Source of the DNA: Fulvia fulva
Taxonomy: Eukaryota > Ascomycota > Dothideomycetes > Mycosphaerellales > Mycosphaerellaceae
Direction of reading: 5' to 3'
Assembly: GCF_020509005.1 (NCBI RefSeq)
Contig: NC_063014.1
Location: 4,092,001-4,156,000, forward strand
Length of the DNA: 64,000 bases
Shown in pieces: positions 1 through 9,613 of this stretch. Under the pieces are notes generated by a model. That model ran no database searches, was not told the origin of the DNA, and saw only the letters and a program-made list of their open reading frames with translations. The position numbers were made by a program, and so were the translations under genes. How positions within the stretch are numbered: the first letter of the stretch is position 1; each line of letters begins with the position of its first letter.

Positions 1-187
1 ATCTCTGTGTTTCGGACATCCGGTCAATCAGTCGTGCTGCCTGATGTGTTTGAATATGTCAAAGTGCGTGCCGCAACCATCCCGACCCCAAGACTTTGTT
101 CCTTGCGCGCAGTTCTGTATATCGTCAGCCGCCATCACCTTTCCAACCCAATTAAGATAGAGTCTACCCGCCCACCCTCTCCCATCC

Positions 188-649
188 TCAACCCTTCATC
201 CAAACCTTGACAGCGTCCACAGCCTTTCGCTCCAACTCCCGAATCTGCTTCCCACTAACAAGTTCCATCTCCCTCGCCGCATCGAGACTCCTCCTGAGCT
301 CCTCATTCTCAGCCTGCAGCTTCCTCAACTCCTCCCCCCTCCTGCCATCTTCTTGCCGTACCATTCCCGCGTGCTGCAGCAGCAGACTATACTCTGCTCT
401 TGATTTCTCATACTTGTACTGCGCATTGCAAGTGCATTGTTGTGTCTCTACCTTCTCAGTGGAGAGGCCGATGCTTGCTTTGAGGAGTGGGATTCTGGTG
501 GGGTCTCGGGCGGTTAACATGGTGGGGTTCGTTGGTGGTGAGGAATCGGATTGTGGTTGTTGGAGTAGAGAGGTGCGGTGGCGATGTGGTTTGAGAGAGG
601 CAGAGGCAGAAGTAAGTACTGACTCGTCGGGGTCACCGCTGGATGGCAT
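188..649 (-). CDS. Hypothetical coiled-coil protein
   Basis: A 153-residue open frame that I do not recognise. The first ~60 residues are Ser/Pro/Thr-rich and look disordered. The C-terminal half is charged and heptad-like (for example ELRKLQAENEELRRSLDAA), which predicts a coiled coil of about 55 residues ending at the stop. A Cys pair (CTCNAQ) lies just before it. It sits on the same strand as UBA3 and downstream of it, so it needs its own promoter in the 370 bp gap. The opposite strand also carries an open frame of similar length, but that one lacks the amphipathic periodicity. An upstream exon cannot be excluded. Function unknown. Confidence 0.45.
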   Translation of the reverse strand: MPSSGDPDESVLTSASASLKPHRHRTSLLQQPQSDSSPPTNPTMLTARDPTRIPLLKASIGLSTEKVETQQCTCNAQYKYEKSRAEYSLLLQHAGMVRQEDGRRGEELRKLQAENEELRRSLDAAREMELVSGKQIRELERKAVDAVKVWMKG

Positions 650-1017
650 GCAAACATAGGGTTGATGCTATTGATGCACCAGGGACGGGCACTTGCAGCT
701 CAGCCAGCACACGCTTCTTATTAGAGGGCCGTGAGCACGTACCCTGTGCCCTGATCCAGCCATCCATCGTATGTCCAGTGGCCAGGCCGGCGAGAACCAC
801 GGCACGATCCATGTCGAACCGTGCCACGCTCCAACCATCTCGCTTGCGAACGTCGTGTCATACAACCTTCCAGCACCGCAGAGACGCCTCGGAACGGTGG
901 AGAGGCCGCTTTCCGAAGCGCGAATTGACTCAATTTCTGGGATATCTACCTCTTCTCCTTACGCCCAACGCCTCGCTCTCTCAGCAATCATTTTGGTAGC
1001 TACGGTCATGGATGTGC
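650..1017. other. Intergenic, no gene seen
   Basis: This 370 bp spacer separates the end of UBA3 from the small coiled-coil gene. Several short overlapping frames exist on both strands, but none shows a recognisable domain or consistent coding character. It probably holds the UBA3 3' UTR and the promoter of the coiled-coil gene. Confidence 0.5.
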
Positions 1018-2637
1018 CTAGGTCAGGCTCAGGCGGTAGTTGAAGTCGATGGAGAAAGCGGGGTCGCTAATCGCCACGATCTCACCGTCTTCGATGAGGT
1101 CTTTCAACTTCAATTTCAGGTTACCCTCAGTTTGCTGACGTAAGCTTTCTGGTGAGGAGTAGAAGAGCGATTTCTCGCCTGTTCTGAGGTTTGGCTGTGA
1201 GCATGTTAGCGCGAGCGATGTGACAGTGTCTCAGATGGACGCGTAGCAGTGGGGATCTAGCACTACACGACGCGCTGTCCTCCACTGCACGACGCGCCCT
1301 CTTCACACATACCTTCTTCAGCTGAGCGTCTGGACGCTCTGCGAAGCTCTCCACAAGCTCACCCAGCGTGGTATCGCCACTGACTGAAAGATCCTTCGGA
1401 AGGTTGCCACACACTGGGCAATCCGGTTTCCTCTTGTGTCCGAACGTGTAGGTGTAGACGCTGTTATCGCCAGTGTACAGCATGTAATTGTCCGGCGCTG
1501 GCATGAATTCACCTGGAAACGTCAGCTATGAGGAGGCCCCAAGAGGATACGAGGTACTAACCATCCATATCGGCCATGTAGTCATCAGGATCAACACCAG
1601 TCGGAATGTTCATCGGATTTGCCAGGAAGGGCGCCGAATTGGTAGCGATCTTGAAGGCCTCATTACAGCTCGAGGCGGCAATAATGGCGTTGGTGGAGGC
1701 GATGGCGGGGATGATGTTCTTCACGACACCTTGTGTCATGGTGTACGTGACGCCCTGGATCCCAAACTCTTGTGCCCGCTTGAGGGCGGTCTGGTATAGC
1801 CACGTGATGTGCTCTGGATCGTCTGTATCCAGTGTGACGCCCTTGCGCTCCTCCTCCCACTTGATGATGTGAGCCCATTCGATGCAGTGTTGTGGCTGGC
1901 GTGGGATAGTAGCGAGTGTGCAGAGAGGCACGGCGGCGCGAGGCGCGTGCATGTCGAGCTGGCATTCGATACAGGAGGTCATGGTTGGAAGGATGACGCG
2001 CGACTGTCCCTTGAAGCCTTCTGTGCCGCCCTGGAAGCATGGTGTTAGGTATGCTCGAGAATGGCGTATCGGCGCCTCGGTATGTGATGTCACGCGGATG
2101 GCGGCCAGTACTTACATCGATCAACGGCTTGAGACTCTCCTGGTTCTGTTCATCGACCATGCCCACCAGCGTAGCATTGATCCAGCGTCGTGCTTCGACC
2201 GAGTCGAGACCGCAAATGAGCATGTTGAACTGCATGTAGTAGCTCTCGTCCTTGTCCTGTATCTTGCCGACGTACGCATTGATCTGACAGCCCGGCACGC
2301 GCTTCATGACGAAGTTGGCTGCCACCGTGGCCTTGGGCTGACCGACGTCGCTCTGTCGGAAGAGGAACTGGCGGTTGAGGTTGGAGACGTCGATGGTGTC
2401 CATATCAATCACGTCGATGCTCTTGAAGCCCGACAAGGCCAGGTTCTTGAGAATCTCACATCCTAACCCGCCTGCGCCGATGACGAGGACTTTGGTCGTG
2501 CTGAGCGAGTCGAAAGCTGCCTGACCCGGCGTGAATGTGCTGGCATCGGTGCAGGCCCCGGCGCGGGACAGGATGTAGGCCATGTCTTTGGAGCGAGAGC
2601 GTGTCGTGGTCTGGCTGTCTCCGTTGAGGGCAGCCAT
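1018..2637 (-). CDS. UBA3: NEDD8-activating enzyme E1 catalytic subunit
   Basis: This is the catalytic half of the heterodimeric NEDD8/Rub1 E1. It adenylates NEDD8 and passes it as a thioester to Ubc12, which drives cullin neddylation. Four exons join in frame: 2637-2116, 2030-1562, 1512-1313 and 1194-1018, with GT-AG introns (donors gtaagt, gttagt, gtatgt). The product is 455 aa, normal for the family. Visible features: nucleotide-binding GAGGLG at ~54-59; NLNRQFLFR just after it; zinc ligands CIEC (~194-197) and CPVC (~362-365); catalytic Cys in PLCTLATIPR (~211); TQGVVKNIIPAIASTNA; and a C-terminal beta-grasp E2-binding domain encoded by the last exon (~397-455). The ATG at 2637 places the Rossmann motif at the usual distance. 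TEL2 diverges from it 171 bp away. Exon edges were read by eye and could move by a few bases. Confidence 0.93.
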
Positions 2638-2808
2638 GGTCTACATACCGGCACGCGACAGCTACCTAGACACACAGGCACGCAGGGCTGTTGATCGCAG
2701 AACGAGCTGCATATCAAAGCACGACGCGAGATCCACTCCACTTCACGTGCCAGCGCCTCTTCCTCCACCAACGTCAACGTCCACATACAATGTGCCCAAG
2801 CAGAGGAC
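2638..2808. promoter_or_regulatory. Divergent UBA3/TEL2 promoter region
   Basis: The two start codons are only 171 bp apart and face away from each other, so this short segment must carry both 5' UTRs and a shared or overlapping promoter. I see no unambiguous TATA box. A pyrimidine/CA-rich stretch precedes the TEL2 ATG, typical of fungal start regions. Confidence 0.55.
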
Positions 2809-5790
2809 ATGGCAGACTTCTTGACGGCCGTCAAGTCCGTCAGCGTGAAGCAGAGAAGCGACGATGCGCCAGCACAACTTCTGCAAGCACTTTCCCGCCC
2901 GCCAGTCCAACGACCGACGCCGATAGTTCTAGCATACACGGAGCCCCAGAAGCCTCCTCAGCACCCTGGCAGCATCAACTCACCTCGACACTGCTTGCAA
3001 GCGCTCAGGTCCCAGCCAGCCGCACATGATCTGATCGGGATCCTTGGCAGAATCTTGAAGCACGACGGCGACTTCGACATTCGAGCACCGGGTCCATTGC
3101 AGGCACAAATCATCAATACCCTGGTCAGCTCCATCGTGCCGACATTCTGCTCGCCATTGCAGAAATCCGACACATCGCTCCTAGTGCGCTGTCTTCGGAG
3201 CGTGGCTGGATCCAATGCTTTGGTGGCGAGACTGCGCTTCTTACTCGACTCGTCGGAGAAGTCGAAGCCATCAGATGGCTCCGCCTCGGAGCTCGAGGCT
3301 CTCCTGCTCCTCGCCAGGGAGCTGTTCGTCGGCGATGACTTCGCTCTCACCATCTGGACTGGCTTGACGGAGGCTCTGACGGATGACCGCAAGCGCCACA
3401 TGGCATGCAAGGACTTCATCGGCTTGATGGCTTCTGGCAAGCTCACCGCTACCATCGCCCGTGCTGAAGACACGCTGTCGACGAAAGATGCATCGCGAAA
3501 GATCAAACCCAGCCCTTGGCTGACTCGTGGCGCAGAGTATGCAGCTTGGCTTGGTCGCAATGTCGATGCCTTGTGTGCCGGTGGCGATGAGCAGCGCTCG
3601 ACTGCCGCTTCTCAGCTACTGAGCCGCGCTTTTGGACTGGGCTACTCGACTCACCTCATCCAAAGTGTGATCATGAGCTCCATTCGCAAAGCAGTGCAGC
3701 GTTCGGAAGCCACGACACGAACACTAGCGGCACTTTCACTAAATCTTCCCGAGTACGATCAGCGGCGATTGCTGGAGAATGCGTCGAGGTGGCTCTCCGC
3801 TATCTCTGCGCAGCAGGACTCCTCAGAAGAATTGATAGCGGCCATCGCTGCCGTGATCGATTCTTTAGCGGCTCCTTCTGCCTCCACGCAACGAGCTTTG
3901 TTGGAGCTGCTGTCAGATCCTGCTCTGCCGAGTGCTTTCTCCTTCGCCGTACGGCGGGCGTGCGTAGCCGTGCTTGCCAAGCTAGGTCCTGACGAGCTTC
4001 AGACCCTGCTCGAGAGAATCCTGACATGCTTTGGTGACCGCCTCTTCATCGACCATGCGCCGATCGTGCAGCAAGAATGTGCTGCTCAGGTGCTGCTCCT
4101 GTGTGCAGGATCGTTACATCGCACTACTCCCATGGCTGTTCTGATGACCGCACGGTCTTCAGGTCACATGCAAGGCGTGAGTAACAGACTCGATAGCTCC
4201 AACAGCAAATCTAGATGGCTCGGTATGGTTGTTGGGACAGCATTGTCTAAGCTGGTCGACAAGGAAGGATCCAGGATGAACTTCGGCACCGAAGACATGC
4301 AGACTGATGAAGCGAAATGGTACGGCAGTATGATCTCCCTGACGGCTCATATTGGAACCATTGCGGAGTCTTTGCAGTTCCTAGAAGGATCCAGTCAAGG
4401 CGCTCGCAAAGCCCTGCGGCCGGTTGCCAAATCTGTACAGTTGCCTATCATCAATGGGAAGCGTACATATGGACCTGAAAGACCACCGCTGCCAGCTCAG
4501 ACGGGAGTAGAAGGCGAGAAAGTGACAGAGATCTTGGATGACGAGGATGATGAAGACGATGATCTCAAACCCTATGCCAAGCCTGACAGCGACCCCGAAG
4601 ACAGTGACGAAGACGCTACACTCGTCAACCGGAACAAAGCCAGAGCGCCAGTCTATGTGCGAGATCTGATGAGAATGCTCAAAGACGACAAGGACCACGA
4701 TCGCTTCCAGCTAGCGATCAAGAGCGCTCCAGGCCTCATCAGAAGGAAGACGGATTTCGGTGGTGAAGTTCGTGATCATGCCGAAGAGCTAGCCTTGATG
4801 CTCTGTGATCTACAAGACCCCTTCGACACCGAGGACTTCGACGAGCTGAGACTCCAAACCCTCATCGCCCTTCTCCTCACGGACGTACCAATCCTCGCAC
4901 CCTACCTCAGCAAACAAGGCTTCAGCGGCGACTACTCCATCGCCCAACGCTGCCTTATCCTCAGCGCTCTCGGCCTCGGAGGTCGCGAACTCGCCGGTTT
5001 CAAAGACCAAGACGACCTCAACCCAACACTTCCCGCCAGCACCACTTCCTTTCCCAGCAAACGTCTGCCCGGCCATCTCCACGCTATCTATAGCCCAGGC
5101 GACCTCTCAGTGAAGCGTCTCGAAGCCGCTTCCAAGAACCTCGAGCACCGCTTGATCAAGCCCCTCGCGCTCTCCGCCGCGGACGAGACGACATCCCACC
5201 TCAACGCCGTCAAAGTTCGAACGTTTTCCAGCCGGATGGAGGTCGAGCGCACGAAACGCAAACCAGCACCGAACCAGCTCGCCAAGGTCTTTGGAGAATC
5301 ATTCTTCTCCCCGCTAGTCAGCAGATATCAACAAGAAATCTCTGCCTACGGCCAAAGCTCCGTCTTCGCCTCTGCACCATTCGTCGTCGTCACATACCTC
5401 AAAACTCTCGCCCTCCTCTTACACGCTTCCGGGCCCGCGACATTGAACCTCTCAGACATCACCACCGTGTTCTGGGACCTCTTACTTTCGCTCCGCGTCC
5501 AAGCGATCTCAAACATCAGTATCCTGGAAGCAGTCCTCTTCTCTCTTCTGACACTACTCGAAGTCAACGACGCTAACAAGCAGCGCCTAGCACAAGAAAC
5601 CCCGAAGCAGCTTATGGAGACGCAGCAGTGGGTTGAGGTAGTATTTGAGAGGACAGGCGGTGGACACCTCGTCACAGATGGGAGTGGGGAGGAGGTGAGG
5701 GTTAGGACTTTGGCGGCGGGAGTGCTTGTGAAGACCAGGGAGAGTATTGAAGGGTATCAGAAGATGTTTATCGGGGGTGGGTATGCATGA
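2809..5790 (+). CDS. TEL2: Telomere length regulation protein Tel2
   Basis: A single-exon 993 aa protein. Tel2 is the scaffold of the Tel2-Tti1-Tti2 (TTT) co-chaperone complex, which stabilises PIKK kinases (Tel1/ATM, Mec1/ATR, TOR) with Hsp90. The N-terminal ~560 residues are helical and repeat-like. A very acidic linker follows (DDEDDEDDDLKP, then SDPEDSDED, ~575-605). Next comes the conserved Tel2 domain, ~611-725, beginning PVYVRDLMRMLKDDKD and containing LRLQTLIALLLTDVP and IAQRCLILSALGLGGREL. The acidic linker just before this domain is where casein-kinase-2 sites lie in other Tel2 proteins. The ATG at 2809 is the first in frame and begins the conserved MADFLTAV. Length matches filamentous fungal orthologues. 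Confidence 0.9.
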   Translation: MADFLTAVKSVSVKQRSDDAPAQLLQALSRPPVQRPTPIVLAYTEPQKPPQHPGSINSPRHCLQALRSQPAAHDLIGILGRILKHDGDFDIRAPGPLQAQIINTLVSSIVPTFCSPLQKSDTSLLVRCLRSVAGSNALVARLRFLLDSSEKSKPSDGSASELEALLLLARELFVGDDFALTIWTGLTEALTDDRKRHMACKDFIGLMASGKLTATIARAEDTLSTKDASRKIKPSPWLTRGAEYAAWLGRNVDALCAGGDEQRSTAASQLLSRAFGLGYSTHLIQSVIMSSIRKAVQRSEATTRTLAALSLNLPEYDQRRLLENASRWLSAISAQQDSSEELIAAIAAVIDSLAAPSASTQRALLELLSDPALPSAFSFAVRRACVAVLAKLGPDELQTLLERILTCFGDRLFIDHAPIVQQECAAQVLLLCAGSLHRTTPMAVLMTARSSGHMQGVSNRLDSSNSKSRWLGMVVGTALSKLVDKEGSRMNFGTEDMQTDEAKWYGSMISLTAHIGTIAESLQFLEGSSQGARKALRPVAKSVQLPIINGKRTYGPERPPLPAQTGVEGEKVTEILDDEDDEDDDLKPYAKPDSDPEDSDEDATLVNRNKARAPVYVRDLMRMLKDDKDHDRFQLAIKSAPGLIRRKTDFGGEVRDHAEELALMLCDLQDPFDTEDFDELRLQTLIALLLTDVPILAPYLSKQGFSGDYSIAQRCLILSALGLGGRELAGFKDQDDLNPTLPASTTSFPSKRLPGHLHAIYSPGDLSVKRLEAASKNLEHRLIKPLALSAADETTSHLNAVKVRTFSSRMEVERTKRKPAPNQLAKVFGESFFSPLVSRYQQEISAYGQSSVFASAPFVVVTYLKTLALLLHASGPATLNLSDITTVFWDLLLSLRVQAISNISILEAVLFSLLTLLEVNDANKQRLAQETPKQLMETQQWVEVVFERTGGGHLVTDGSGEEVRVRTLAAGVLVKTRESIEGYQKMFIGGGYA

Positions 5791-7588
5791 GATGGGGTGA
5801 GGAGCGGACGAGCATCACTGGCATGCTTGCCGGGGCCCTGCGAATGCGATGTGATCGTGCTTAGCGAGTGCGAGACTTGAAGCGCTATACGTATAGTGCA
5901 GAGTACAGACTTCAGGGGAGAAAGTACAGAAAGTGATATCGTATACGACACGACAGCGTATATTGCATGACATCATTCCATGTCGTGTGGAAGCTCTGGT
6001 CGTCGAGGTACGGTGTGGATGGAATCGTGACATGCAGTGGACTGCATCGGCACCAAGATGAAGCGCCATGCCCCTGCAAGGGAACAACTTGATCCCGCTA
6101 CACATCCTAGAATGTCTACTCCCAGCACGCCACTCTCAAATTCCCATTCCCTAACTCGATCCATGCCTACAAACATCCTTCGAAAACAACGCTCGGCACC
6201 ACGACCCAAGGTCCTTTGGGTGCCACTTCTACAGCTTCGTGACTACGAACGCCTCGATACATCATCGTCAATACGGAGACATGGCGAGACTGAAGTGGAT
6301 GGACACGGAATTACGGCCTGTTCGCCATGGTGCAGTTGTCGTGAACACGAGCTTTCAGCACCAGGCCTGACATTTGATGATGTAGCGGAACAATTACGTG
6401 GCATTATAATGCCACCCCTTCGGACGCATGTCGGCTGATGGCAAGGTGTAGAGGCCCAGTCCGGCGGCGGAGTACAGGGTGAAGTGGGAATGAGTCTTTC
6501 CCGGGTTGGTCGAGAGTTATGGTGGAGTAGGTTGATCCAGTTCTGCACGCCATTTGACGACCCAGCAGAGTGAATGTGTCAAAGGATATCGCGCTCTGGC
6601 TCCGGCCGATCTCAGCAGGCGGAAAGTAGACTCCGTCGAGGATTGCAGCATGTATGCCGCACGGTGTTCGTCCCGGACCAATGAAGCGTGATCGATGTCG
6701 AAGCTCCCTGCATCCACTTCATTGTAGCTGTTCAACCTCGAAGGTCTTTACATCCAAACTCATGCAGTGTTCATGTGTCGGTGTAGTAAACCGGGTGTCC
6801 TTCCACTAAGTTATTCACGTCCATGGCAGCTTCGCCCAATTGCGAGCCAGCCTGACGCCGGATTTCTCAACAAGCCGACGCGCCCTGGAACATCGAACAG
6901 CGCAACACGCAAGTCTAAGAGACGCTAGCGATCAATTCTCGCGCACCATGGCTCTTTGTTCGGCTATGCGCAATACGACTGCTGCGGAAAGCAACAGTGT
7001 AACCTGTAACATGCTCGACTACCTCACGAGGTCGCGGCAGATGAGGGAACTCAGTGGTTCGGCCACTGAAAGCAACGCGGTCCAGTATTCTCGATCGACT
7101 TCAACTATAGCATTCGCTTTTTAGACCTAGTGGATATGGCTGTCTCCGGTCATGGATGGTGCAAACGGCGTCTGCCCACATCCGGCGGAGTGTCTCTGGG
7201 GCCCAGAGATTCTCGTGGAAGCAGCATCAAAGCTTTCAGTGATCGAAGACCAGCGCATACAATGTCGACACAACTTTGCCTTTGTTGGTGGCTCAAACGT
7301 ATGGGGTCGCCTCATGAAACGGTACATCGTTGTCTGATATCCAGACACCTGAGCCGCGTCATCGTAAGTGGGCCTCCGGACCAAAGATGTGAGCGGCCGC
7401 GCACCAGAAGCGGCAGCAACATCAACCTGCGCAGAGCAAGCTAAGCACCTTCGAACAAGGTGAGTGTGTCGAAGCGAAGCGAGGGGGCGCTTTACTGTTT
7501 CGACTTCGCATGCAATGACTGCGGTGCAGTGTTGCTATCGCAATGTGCAAGAGGTAGTGGAGTGTGTGTATGGGTGGCCTCCTTTCAT
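5791..7588. other. Gene-poor 1.8 kb intergenic region
   Basis: Short frames occur on both strands (up to ~133 aa), but none has a recognisable domain, consistent codon use or a plausible splice partner. No tRNA-like cloverleaf was noticed. It lies between the 3' ends of TEL2 and the PTC7-like gene, which converge. It may contain decayed or lineage-specific sequence, or a non-coding transcript; I cannot support any. Confidence 0.5.
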
Positions 7589-8821
7589 TCATCCCTGCCC
7601 ATCCCTCCTCTTACACATGGCCACGACCACACTAATATCGTCAATCTTGCCACCTTCAATTGCCAGTCCCTCCTCCACGGCCTTTTCCATGAACGGACTC
7701 GCCGCAAATGGATCTTCCGCAATCTTCCTTGCATTGAGCACAATTTCTTGCGCGACATACTTCATCGCCTCAGCTCCATCATCATCGCTGTGCTTCTCTT
7801 TGTAGCTCTTCAATCCTGCTACGGCATAGTCCGCAATCTCCTCTTGCCACAGATTATCCGTGACACCGTCGCTCATGGCTAGGACCAGGTCGTCCTCAAA
7901 CAGCTCTACGCGGTCTAAAACGCCGTTTTCTTCGGGTGTGTCAGGCGAATTCGTGCCAAGTTGGCGAGGGCAGTCAAAGTAGTGGTATTGCTCTTGGCTG
8001 GCGAAGATGACATCGCCTTCTCCTTCGGTGTCTTTCTTCGGTCTTACGACGAGTATCTTACAGTCGCCCAGCTGTGTTACGTATAGCATTGGATGTTGCC
8101 CTTCCGGTCCATCGATCCAGTGGAGAAGTGCTGCGCTCGCGGTTGTCGTCCCGTGCCACTCGTTCGGCTCACTCAGCGCCTCTTTGGCCCTCTCATAGGC
8201 TTCTGCGAGGTATCTGATCATATCTGGCTCGCCTTTGCCCTTTCCACCTTCTCCCTCTTCATGTACTTGTCCGTACAGATCTCGCTCAGCAGCCAAGGCC
8301 CAAAAATGCGCTATCAGCCTGCTCCAGAGCGGCGCATGTCCTCTTTCTCGCTGCGCCCACTGTCCCACCCCATCGTTGGCGCAGATGAGACTATCACTGA
8401 CCAGGATCGCATCGTCGCCGTTGGTAACACCACGAATCATCTGTCCGTCTACCTTCGGTCGGCGATCGATCGATCGGTGGTGTGTCGACAGGGGATCGGA
8501 GAAGGAGCCGCTGGGCGGAGAGAAGAATGGAGGCGGGAAGGGTCGTGAGGGGCGTTTCGCCCATCCTGCGTAGCCTGCGGAGAAGTAGAAAGGTGAGGCG
8601 CTCTTCTTATCGCGGGCTTCGTCTGGGGCGGGTGTCGCGAGGCCGGCCTGAGGATCGCGGGACCGTTCACGCTTCTTGCTGCTACTGATGATGGTCGATG
8701 GCTCTGCTTCTTCATGTCTCGCTGTGAGGGTCCAGAAGGCTCGTGTGGTGGAAATGCATGGTGAGGCTGTCGCTAATGACACTGCTCGGGGAGCGGAGAT
8801 GGTCAGCCGCAGTGTGAGCAT
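7589..8821 (-). CDS. PTC7: PTC7-like mitochondrial PP2C phosphatase
   Basis: A 410 aa single-exon Ser/Thr phosphatase of the PPM/PP2C superfamily, Ptc7 type. In yeast Ptc7 is mitochondrial and activates coenzyme Q synthesis by dephosphorylating Coq7. The N-terminus (first ~32 residues: Arg/Ser/Thr/Ala, almost no acids) looks like a mitochondrial presequence, followed by ~90 disordered Pro/Ser residues. Catalytic core motifs in order: NDGVGQW (~149-155, metal Asp), GTTTAS (~224-229), LGDCKILVVRP (~251-261), AMSDGVTDNL (~315-324, metal Asp) and KIDDISVVVAM (~392-402, metal Asp). All key acidic residues are present, so it is probably active. The SpoIIE-like spacing of the DGVGQW and SDGVTDN blocks is characteristic of Ptc7 rather than classical Ptc1-4. 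Confidence 0.88.
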   Translation of the reverse strand: MLTLRLTISAPRAVSLATASPCISTTRAFWTLTARHEEAEPSTIISSSKKRERSRDPQAGLATPAPDEARDKKSASPFYFSAGYAGWAKRPSRPFPPPFFSPPSGSFSDPLSTHHRSIDRRPKVDGQMIRGVTNGDDAILVSDSLICANDGVGQWAQRERGHAPLWSRLIAHFWALAAERDLYGQVHEEGEGGKGKGEPDMIRYLAEAYERAKEALSEPNEWHGTTTASAALLHWIDGPEGQHPMLYVTQLGDCKILVVRPKKDTEGEGDVIFASQEQYHYFDCPRQLGTNSPDTPEENGVLDRVELFEDDLVLAMSDGVTDNLWQEEIADYAVAGLKSYKEKHSDDDGAEAMKYVAQEIVLNARKIAEDPFAASPFMEKAVEEGLAIEGGKIDDISVVVAMCKRRDGQG

Positions 8822-9029
8822 GCCGGCGTGCCAGCGGTGAGCCTGCAGAGCTCGAGAGTGAGTGGCGGTAGCAGCATACCACTCTCCTCAGCAGCGGGAT
8901 GTCTCGCAAGAGAACAATGTCCCGACGGTGTTGGGGTGGGTGTCGTGAAAGTCGGGGGGTTGATCCGAGCACGATATCAAAAAGTATATTTGGTAGTGAC
9001 ACGACCCGACTCGTGGTGGGCTGTCGTTC

Positions 9030-9512
9030 TTGTTGGCCACGAAAGCTACGCCAAAGGCACGCCAGAGTAGCATATCAGTCCCCACCATAGTTCTCGCAGG
9101 CTGCTTGCTCGCACACCCGGGACGCTCATGGCCCACTAACGGACTGGAAGATCTCGAAAGCTACATACGGCAGCACGACAAGCTACCTGATCTGCCTGGA
9201 GAAATACCAAGCGATATCGACCTTAGGGCCATCGATGCTCACTTCAGACTACGGCAGATATGCCCCAACCGCCGCATCTTCGCAACGAATGCAGGCTACC
9301 TGGGCGTGGGCCCAAGTCTCGACCTCAATGACGCTATCGTCGCAGTATTTCATCAGTGCAGACTGCCATACGTGCTCTATCCTTCTAAAGACGCGCCCGA
9401 AGGCACATATCGTATGATGGGACCCTGCTATGTTCGTGGTATAATGCAAGGCCAGTACGGGCAGAAATGTCGGCTCGAAGGCATAGCTGATCAGGAATTC
9501 GTCATCACCTGA
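9030..9512 (+). pseudogene. HET-protein C-terminal fragment
   Basis: A 160-codon frame whose second half resembles the tail found downstream of HET (heterokaryon incompatibility) domains: RRIFATNAGYLGVGPS, then PYVLYPSKD, then MMGPCYVRGIMQGQYG. In full HET proteins this segment follows ~400-600 residues that include the signalling HET domain; none of that is present upstream, where PTC7 begins on the other strand. I therefore read it as a truncated remnant, though a small free-standing gene cannot be excluded. The first ~80 codons show no similarity I recognise, so the true start is uncertain. It lies between PTC7 and AKR1. Confidence 0.55.
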
Positions 9513-9613
9513 ACGACACAATGACAACGTCACCCAAGAGCGAAAACAGTGGCAAGAACTCTCAAAAGTGCCAATAGGGTATCATAGGTCTCGTTCACGC
9601 CAATATACAAAGC

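Noticed and set aside
207..659. 150-codon frame on the plus strand opposite the coiled-coil gene
   Set aside because: Composition (Cys/Ser/Leu-rich, no periodicity) looks like the complement of the minus-strand coiled coil, which is the better candidate.
6037..6438. 133-codon plus-strand frame in the intergenic gap
   Set aside because: No domain, no splice context, and an overlapping frame of similar length on the other strand; not supportable as a gene.
7130..7444. Overlapping 60-104 codon frames upstream of the PTC7 3' end
   Set aside because: They overlap one another in two frames and have no recognisable motif.
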